11,716 bases of DNA from Spirochaeta sp. (lineage in GTDB: Bacteria > Spirochaetota > Spirochaetia > DSM-27196 > Alkalispirochaetaceae). Location: NCBI GenBank assembly GCA_027859055.1, contig JAQIBO010000403.1:1-11716 (forward strand). The letters are read 5' to 3'. Below, piece after piece: positions 7,108 through 11,716 of the stretch. Below the pieces are notes generated by a model. The model saw only the letters and a list, made by a program, of their open reading frames with translations. It searched no databases and had not been told where the DNA came from. Each line of letters begins with the position of its first letter. Position 1 is the first letter of the stretch. A program made the translations under genes and the position numbers.

Positions 7108-8958
7108 ATGAAAAATCAACTGAGAAGTCTGACCAGTACCGCCGGGCGGCGCATGGCGGGGGCTCGCAGCCTCTGGCGCGCCAACGGCATGACCCAGGAA
7201 CAGTTCGGCAAGCCCATTATCGCGATCGCCAACTCGTTCACCCAGTTTGTCCCTGGCCACGTCCATCTGCATGACATCGGCCAGCGCGTAAAAGCACGGG
7301 TCGAGGCGGCGGGCTGCTTTGCTGCCGAGTTCAACACGATCGCGATCGATGACGGCATCGCCATGGGCCACGACGGCATGCTCTACAGCCTTCCAAGCCG
7401 GGAGGTCATCGCCGACAGCGTCGAGTACATGGTCAACGGCCACAAGGCGGATGCCCTCGTGTGCATCAGTAACTGTGACAAGATCACCCCGGGGATGATG
7501 CTCGCGGCGATGCGCCTCAACATACCCACCATCTTCGTCTCCGGCGGGCCGATGGAGGCGGGCAGCGCCCACGGCCGCCACTACGACCTTATCGACGCGA
7601 TGGTGATGGCCGGGGATCCGGATGTGGACGATGTAACCCTCGCGGAAGTAGAGGCGGCGGCGTGTCCTACCTGCGGTTCCTGCTCGGGGATGTTCACCGC
7701 CAACTCGATGAACTGTCTGAACGAGGCGCTCGGTCTCGCACTTCCGGGGAACGGCACGATCGTGGCCACCCACAAGCTACGGACCGACCTGTTTGATACC
7801 GCCGCGGAACGGATCGTCGAGATGGCGTGGGCGTACTACCGTGACGGAGACGACTCGGTGCTTCCGCGCTCCATCACCACCAAACAGACGTTCCGCAACG
7901 CCATGAGTCTCGACATCGCAATGGGCGGAAGTACCAACACGGTGCTCCACATCCTCGCGGTGGCGCAGTCCGCCGGGGTGGACTTTACCATGGAAGACAT
8001 TAACGAGCTTTCCCGGAAGACCCCCAACCTCTGCAAAGTGGCCCCCTCCAGCCAGTACCACGTCCAGGATGTTCACCGCGCCGGAGGCATCCTGGGGATC
8101 ATGGCCGAGCTGGACCGCCTAAATCTCCTGGACCGCAGCTCGCCGCGCGTGGACGGCCTGACCCTCGGAGAGGCGCTGGACCGGTACGACGTGATGCAGG
8201 GCGCGATCGGCCGGCCCGACGCGCTCAGCCCGGGTGTCCGCACCCTCTACGCCGCCGCGCCCGGCGACGGCAGACGCAACCTCACGATGGGCAGCCAGGA
8301 CAACAGCTACACCGACCTCGATACCGACCGATCCGACGGATGTATCCGCGACGGCAAACACGCGTACTACGCCGAAGGCGGCCTTGCGGTCCTCAAGGGC
8401 AACCTTGCCGAGGCGGGATCGATCGTCAAGACCGCGGGGGTCGACCCTTCGATCCTGGAGTTCACCGGTACCGCCCGCGTGTTTGAGTCCCAGGACGATG
8501 CGGTGGAAGGGATTCTGGACGGTACCGTCGTTGCGGGAGATGTTCTGGTGATCCGCTACGAAGGGCCCAAGGGCGGCCCTGGGATGCAGGAGATGCTCTA
8601 TCCCACCAGCTACCTCAAGAGCCGCAAGCTGGACAAGGTGTGCGCGCTCCTCACCGACGGACGTTTCTCCGGTGGCACAAGCGGTCTCTCTATCGGCCAC
8701 GCCTCACCCGAAGCCGCCTCAGGCGGCCTCATCGCCCTGGTCCAGGACGGCGACACCATACGCATCAGCATCCCCGCGCGCTCCATCAACCTGGACGTTT
8801 CAGACGATGAGATCGCCCGCCGCCACGCCGCGGAAGAGGCCCGGGGAGACGTCTCCTACACCCCGCGCACCCGGAACCGCGTCGTCTCCGAGGCTCTCAG
8901 GGCCTACGCCTACTTCGCCGAGAGCGCCGACAAGGGAGCGATCCGCCGGGTACCGTGA
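7108..8958 (+). CDS. ilvD: Dihydroxy-acid dehydratase
   Basis: The enzyme dehydrates 2,3-dihydroxy-isovalerate and 2,3-dihydroxy-3-methylvalerate to the 2-keto acids of Val/Leu and Ile synthesis, in the cytoplasm, with an Fe-S cluster. 616 residues, the same length as the E. coli enzyme. Family blocks: GRRMAGARSLWRANGM at 13-28; NSFTQFVPGHVHL at 42-54; DDGIAMGHDGMLYSLPSRE at 81-99; CISNCDKITPGM with Cys123; CPTCGSCSGMFTANS at 186-200 with Cys192; and near the C terminus DGRFSGGTSGLSIGHASPEA. NSFTQFVPGH replaces the Cys-containing block of [2Fe-2S] homologues, which suggests the oxygen-sensitive E. coli-type class (from family knowledge). AAGGAG at 7096-7101, 6 bases before the ATG, fixes the start, although the frame is open from 6982. 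It follows dctM by 145 bases on the same strand. A sugar-acid dehydratase of the IlvD/Edd group is less likely given the close match to IlvD. Confidence 0.95.
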   Translation: MKNQLRSLTSTAGRRMAGARSLWRANGMTQEQFGKPIIAIANSFTQFVPGHVHLHDIGQRVKARVEAAGCFAAEFNTIAIDDGIAMGHDGMLYSLPSREVIADSVEYMVNGHKADALVCISNCDKITPGMMLAAMRLNIPTIFVSGGPMEAGSAHGRHYDLIDAMVMAGDPDVDDVTLAEVEAAACPTCGSCSGMFTANSMNCLNEALGLALPGNGTIVATHKLRTDLFDTAAERIVEMAWAYYRDGDDSVLPRSITTKQTFRNAMSLDIAMGGSTNTVLHILAVAQSAGVDFTMEDINELSRKTPNLCKVAPSSQYHVQDVHRAGGILGIMAELDRLNLLDRSSPRVDGLTLGEALDRYDVMQGAIGRPDALSPGVRTLYAAAPGDGRRNLTMGSQDNSYTDLDTDRSDGCIRDGKHAYYAEGGLAVLKGNLAEAGSIVKTAGVDPSILEFTGTARVFESQDDAVEGILDGTVVAGDVLVIRYEGPKGGPGMQEMLYPTSYLKSRKLDKVCALLTDGRFSGGTSGLSIGHASPEAASGGLIALVQDGDTIRISIPARSINLDVSDDEIARRHAAEEARGDVSYTPRTRNRVVSEALRAYAYFAESADKGAIRRVP

Positions 8959-8976
8959 TCCCGGTTTTCCGGGGTC
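8957..8976 (+). terminator. Hairpin overlapping the ilvD stop codon
   Basis: GATCCCGG (8957-8964) and CCGGGGTC (8969-8976) form an 8-bp stem with one G-U pair and a TTTT loop, starting within the ilvD stop codon (TGA, 8956-8958). No T-run follows, so it may be a Rho-assisted terminator or a 3'-end stabiliser rather than a strong intrinsic terminator. Confidence 0.35.
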
Positions 8977-9030
8977 TCTGGACGAACCATCCGGTTCTGC
9001 GTAGCTTCCCTCCGGGTGCCCAGTGCGGCA

Positions 9031-9071
9031 TCCCGGATCGGGAGGGTGGCGCCTCTCGGACTTAGAGGTGC
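9031..9071 (+). other. Two adjacent hairpins in the leader of the Rpn gene
   Basis: TCCCG (9031-9035) and CGGGA (9039-9043) form a small 5-bp hairpin. GCGCCTCT (9049-9056) and AGAGGTGC (9064-9071) form an 8-bp stem with one G-U pair and a 7-base loop. Together with the ilvD-end hairpin they give the 186-base ilvD-rpn gap much secondary-structure potential. It is not clear whether they act in termination, in 5' regulation, or as the boundary of a repeated element. Confidence 0.35.
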
Positions 9072-9144
9072 GAAGGCCCTACCAACTCATCGTTTTCGTG
9101 AAGCACCACACCGATTTGTGCGGTGGGTACCTTCGGAGGTATCC

Positions 9145-10254
9145 ATGGAAGACAACCAATATGGTGAGTCGCCCACTTCGCAACATCGGCCACAGCCTCG
9201 CAGAAACCGTACTGAGGCGTTCGAGCCAGTACGCCTGACCAGTGACTTCGTTTTCAAGTACGTCTTCGGTAGTGAAGGCAGCGCCGGTATCCTGCGCTCG
9301 TTCCTCACCGCCGTCCAGACCGATGCAGGCCTGCCCGCGGTAGCGGAGGTGGAGATCAGAAACCCCTTCAATCTGGCGGACTCCTACGACGCCAAGACCT
9401 CGGTAGTAGACGTCCGCGCCCGGGACGTGAATGGCACCGTCTTTACCGTGGAGGTCCAGGCGCTACCGGAGGCCGCCTTCCGGGAACGGGCATTGTACTA
9501 CTGGGCGCAGGCGTATGCGGGCCAGCTCGGGAAAGGCCAGGACTACGAACAGCTCTCTCCCGTGGTGGGAGTAAACATCGTGGATTTCACGATCTTTCCG
9601 GAGTCCCAGCCGGTACATACCACGTTTCACCTGAAGTCTCGACATAACGTCGATACCGACGATCTCGACGATTACAACCCGCACACCCTCACCGACCACC
9701 TGGCGATTCACTTTCTTGAGCTTCCCAAGTTACCTCAAAGCTCCTTATTGGTTGACGGGCAAACCGACATCTCGACGACGCTCCAGCGGTGGTTGTACTA
9801 TATGCATGAGCGAGGAGAGATGAATGTCATGGAAGATCCGATACTGTTACAGATTCTGAAAGAAGACCCGGATATCGAAGACGCCGAAGAGCGATACCGG
9901 CAGTTCGTCGCCGATGACGAGTTGCGGGAGAAGTACCAGGACCGCATCAAAGCGGAACGTGACCGGCGTTCGCAGATGATCTATGCCCGGAAAACAGCCC
10001 TTGAAGAAGGTCGTCGGGACGGGCTGGAGCAAGGGCTCTTGGAAGGCCGTGAAAAGGGTATCAAACAAGGGGTCGAGCAGGGTATCCAACAAGGGATCGA
10101 ACAAGGGATCGAACAAGGAATCGAACAAGGGGCGATCCAACGACAGGCCGAGATCGTACAAAGAATGAAAAGGAAGGGGATGTCCATCGAAGAGATTGTG
10201 GAAGTGACCGGTCTGAGTACTGAGGAAGTCGACGCGATTACCGCGGCAGAATAG
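9145..10254 (+). CDS. Rpn-family recombination-promoting nuclease / PD-(D/E)XK nuclease-family putative transposase
   Basis: 369 residues. The N-terminal part carries the Rpn/PD-(D/E)XK fold: SDFVFKYVFG (33-42), then VVDVRARD with a likely catalytic Asp89, and FTVEVQ with Glu103 and Gln105 (the E-x-Q form common in this family in place of E-x-K). The block YYWAQAYAGQLGKGQDY (118-134) is also typical. Residues about 275-330 form a Glu/Lys/Arg/Gly-rich helix ending in six GIEQ-type tetrads. The tail GMSIEEIVEVTGLSTEEV resembles the small helix-turn-helix-like end of many members. E. coli Rpn proteins are DNA nucleases that stimulate RecA-independent recombination, and some have been linked to phage defence; the family is often multicopy in spirochaetes. 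The start at 9145 has GGAGG at 9135-9139, 5 bases upstream. The frame is open from 9016, but the extra 43 residues look non-coding. Confidence 0.88.
   Translation: MEDNQYGESPTSQHRPQPRRNRTEAFEPVRLTSDFVFKYVFGSEGSAGILRSFLTAVQTDAGLPAVAEVEIRNPFNLADSYDAKTSVVDVRARDVNGTVFTVEVQALPEAAFRERALYYWAQAYAGQLGKGQDYEQLSPVVGVNIVDFTIFPESQPVHTTFHLKSRHNVDTDDLDDYNPHTLTDHLAIHFLELPKLPQSSLLVDGQTDISTTLQRWLYYMHERGEMNVMEDPILLQILKEDPDIEDAEERYRQFVADDELREKYQDRIKAERDRRSQMIYARKTALEEGRRDGLEQGLLEGREKGIKQGVEQGIQQGIEQGIEQGIEQGAIQRQAEIVQRMKRKGMSIEEIVEVTGLSTEEVDAITAAE
9812..9831 (+). promoter_or_regulatory. Possible internal ribosome-binding site and start within the Rpn gene
   Basis: GAGGAG at 9812-9817 is followed by in-frame ATGs at 9820 and 9829 (Met226 and Met229). 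Spacing is short for the first and rather long, 11 bases, for the second. Initiation here would give a C-terminal product of about 141-144 residues. E. coli rpn genes are reported to make such a short product from within the gene (RpnS), which inhibits the full-length nuclease. The site may also be chance, since the segment is purine-rich. Confidence 0.25.
10057..10128 (+). repeat. Six in-frame 12-base repeats within the Rpn gene
   Basis: Six tandem 12-base units of the form GG-(G/T/A)-ATC-GAA-CAA encode GIKQ, GVEQ, GIQQ, GIEQ, GIEQ and GIEQ (residues 305-328). The last three units are nearly identical at the DNA level. Because the unit is a multiple of three, slippage would change the length of the helical linker without breaking the frame. 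More degenerate tetrads (GLEQ, GLLE, GREK) precede the array. Confidence 0.9.
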
Positions 10255-10321
10255 GGCCGATCCTTCGGTTCCGATTGTCAGAAAGAGTACGTCGCTTCCC
10301 GCCCTGATTCCGACAAACCCG

Positions 10322-10330
10322 TGGTATAAT
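10322..10330 (+). promoter_or_regulatory. Extended -10 promoter for the paralogous exported-protein pair
   Basis: TGG-TATAAT (10322-10330) is a perfect -10 hexamer with an extended TGn. No good -35 is seen at the usual spacing (10302-10307 reads CCCTGA), as often tolerated with extended -10 elements. The predicted start near 10337 lies about 25 bases before the GTG at 10362 and its GAGG Shine-Dalgarno (10350-10353). Confidence 0.5.
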
Positions 10331-10389
10331 CTCGCCATCTCACACAGGCGAGGTAAAAAAGGTGATTCGTCGGTTATCTGCGGTCTTTT

Positions 10390-11433
10390 GTGTTGTTCTG
10401 TTTCTCAATTCCATTTTCTCACGTTGTTGCTCAGGTGTATCCCGACCGGGCGGAGCTGGACGTGGTGCGTCTGGTGGACGGCACCGTCCTGAAAGGGGTG
10501 ATCCTGGAGCAGGTGCCGGAGAGGTACGTGGAGATAGAGCTCTTTGGCGGGTCTACTTTTGTGCTGGGGTACGAGCAGATCGAGTCGGTGGAGCGAGAGG
10601 CCAACCCGGACTACGGGACGACGTGGATTAAGATTGATTTGGGTGCTTTGGATGCAGCGGGTGGGACGAGCGGCGACGTCGGACAAGATGCTGCGGACAT
10701 CCGCGATGAAACGAGAGACTCCGGGCCGCGGCCGCTGTCGGCGGGTGGGCATCTGGTGAGTGCGTACAGTTTTGGAATGATTCCCGTTTTCGTTGACGTA
10801 CCGATTGATATGGGCGGGTGGACCGGTGATGATTGGGACAACCTTTTATCAGATCTTGAACTCGACCGCTCGGCACAGATCGAAGCAGGGGGTGGTACCG
10901 CCGGTTTCGGTTTGAGTTACACGCGGTGGAAGCCCCTGGAACGTGTCGAAGGAGACCTCTGGATCTGGGGCGCCAGGGGAAGCCTCGGATTCCATCACAT
11001 CGGAAGCGGGCACATCGAGGAGGACGGTCGGAGTGTTGAACCCCGTAACGTCTATGTTACCGTCCAGGCCAACCATATTCCGGTCATAGCGGAAGGACTC
11101 GTTGGTATCGCCGGCGAACGAGCCGCGGTCTTTGTTGGTGCAGGCGTCGGGTTGGGTCTCATCAATTACACCCGAGCTGATTATTCACTGTGGTATTCCG
11201 AGGAAAGCGGCATCCTTAAAAACGTCGATGTGGATGGTGAACTCACGATAACGGAGGAGGTCACCCCCCTCTACAGCGCCTCCCTTACCGGACTCTTCCG
11301 CCTGGGGCGCCGCTGGGTGCTGGAAGCGGGACTCTGGGCAAACGGGCAGTTTGTGAGCGCCTTCGAGGAAGGTTTCGTCTTCCGCGGCTGGGGTGAACGT
11401 ATTGCTATTGGCTACCGCTTTGGGGGTAAGTAA
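10390..11433 (+). CDS. Exported beta-rich protein of unknown function, N terminus probably frame-disrupted
   Basis: As read here, 347 residues from a GTG at 10390. Residues 15-76 form a compact domain (AELDVVRLVDGTVLKGVILE, then VPERYVEIELFGGSTFV) shared with the next gene. Residues about 77-115 are a Gly/Asp/Thr linker. Residues 116-347 alternate polar and hydrophobic residues with many Gly and aromatics, ending WGERIAIGYRFGGK, which suggests an outer-membrane or periplasmic beta-barrel-like domain. The GTG at 10390 has no Shine-Dalgarno and its signal sequence lacks a basic n-region. A better start is GTG 10362 with GAGG at 8 bases, which reads MIRRLSAVFCVVLFLNSI in the other frame. Losing one T from 10414-10417 would join that signal to SHVVAQVYPD. 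The true gene is therefore probably 10362-11433 with a +1 frame change. Function unknown. Confidence 0.75.
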   Translation: MLFCFSIPFSHVVAQVYPDRAELDVVRLVDGTVLKGVILEQVPERYVEIELFGGSTFVLGYEQIESVEREANPDYGTTWIKIDLGALDAAGGTSGDVGQDAADIRDETRDSGPRPLSAGGHLVSAYSFGMIPVFVDVPIDMGGWTGDDWDNLLSDLELDRSAQIEAGGGTAGFGLSYTRWKPLERVEGDLWIWGARGSLGFHHIGSGHIEEDGRSVEPRNVYVTVQANHIPVIAEGLVGIAGERAAVFVGAGVGLGLINYTRADYSLWYSEESGILKNVDVDGELTITEEVTPLYSASLTGLFRLGRRWVLEAGLWANGQFVSAFEEGFVFRGWGERIAIGYRFGGK

Positions 11434-11436
11434 GAG

Positions 11437-11716
11437 ATGATCACGATGAGGCGGGTGGCCCTGACGGTTGCATTGCTGGTGCTCTGCGGAACGCTCGCGT
11501 TCGCACAGATATTTCCGGAGGAAGAGACGCTGGATGTTGTGTATACCACCGACGGGTCGGTGCTGCGGGGGCGGATCGTTGAGGATGTGCCTGAGGAATA
11601 CCTGACGATAGAGATATACGGCGGCAGCCGATTTGTCATCGCCGTGGAGAACATCGTGGAGATCTCCACGACGCCGAATGGGGACTACGGGAAGAGTGCG
11701 ACGGAGTACACCGTAC
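11437..11716 (+). CDS. Exported protein, paralogue of the preceding gene, 3' end beyond the window
   Basis: The frame runs from ATG 11437 to the window edge, 93 complete codons, with no stop. It starts MITMRRVALTVALLVLCG and continues to TLAFAQ, a clear Sec signal with cleavage expected at AFA|Q. The true start may be the second ATG at 11446 (MRRVALT); neither has a strong Shine-Dalgarno, although GGGGG lies 10 bases before 11437. The mature part aligns without gaps over 62 residues to the preceding protein (30 identical by hand count), including LDVV, DG-VL-G-I-E-VPE, GGS-FV and DYG. It begins 3 bases after the stop of that gene and is surely co-transcribed. The fold may be a small beta-barrel (Sm-like) domain, which is inference from the strand pattern. 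Function unknown. Confidence 0.8.
   Translation, partial: MITMRRVALTVALLVLCGTLAFAQIFPEEETLDVVYTTDGSVLRGRIVEDVPEEYLTIEIYGGSRFVIAVENIVEISTTPNGDYGKSATEYTV

Noticed and set aside
5961..7773. Long antisense frames over dctM and the start of ilvD.
   Set aside because: Charged, low-information translations, no start signals, overlap with clear family members.
9023..9238. A 71-codon plus-strand frame overlapping the start of the Rpn gene.
   Set aside because: It runs out of frame into the well-supported Rpn coding sequence and has no convincing ribosome site, so it is kept only as part of the leader.
10057..10128. Regular short repeats that might suggest a CRISPR array.
   Set aside because: Units are 12 bases with no spacers and encode in-frame tetrapeptides inside a gene.

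Overview
The window is high-G+C bacterial DNA that most resembles a free-living spirochaete (Spirochaetaceae, Spirochaeta-like). This assignment is inferred from three things: the style of the exported proteins (an exported binding protein whose signal ends in FAGGQ with no lipobox Cys, plus small exported coiled-coil and beta-rich proteins of unknown function), a tripartite TRAP transporter, and an Rpn-family nuclease with a Gly-Ile-Glu-Gln repeat tail. No rRNA, tRNA, CRISPR array, insertion sequence or origin was recognised. No gap between genes exceeds about 190 bases.

Layout. Bases 1-318 hold the 3' end of a plus-strand histidine-phosphatase-like gene. It converges on a minus-strand block that reads, in transcription order: a YjjG/YfnB-type HAD nucleotidase (4035-3307), an exported coiled-coil protein of unknown function (3239-2445) and transketolase tkt (2357-387). 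A near-perfect 25-base palindrome covers the likely transcription start and the Shine-Dalgarno of tkt. Divergent from this block is a plus-strand TRAP transporter operon, dctP-dctQ-dctM (4194-6962), tightly packed and preceded by a good sigma-70-like promoter and a 13-base tandem repeat. The next plus-strand genes are ilvD (7108-8958), an Rpn-family PD-(D/E)XK nuclease (9145-10254), and a tandem pair of paralogous exported proteins (10390-11433, and 11437 to the window edge). The pair shares a 62-residue N-terminal domain and has its own extended -10 promoter.

How the genes fit together. tkt belongs to the non-oxidative pentose phosphate pathway. The HAD protein is probably nucleotide housekeeping. 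The TRAP system imports an organic acid using an ion gradient. ilvD makes branched-chain 2-keto acids for Val/Leu/Ile synthesis. The link between TRAP and ilvD is only one of position.

The most useful second looks are: (a) the signal peptide of the 10390 gene appears split between two reading frames at a T4 tract; (b) the palindrome over the tkt start; (c) 13-base iterons in the dctP leader; (d) a possible internal start in the Rpn gene; (e) the tandem paralogous family at the right end. I see no convincing novel multi-gene system. Most of the window is ordinary metabolism and transport.
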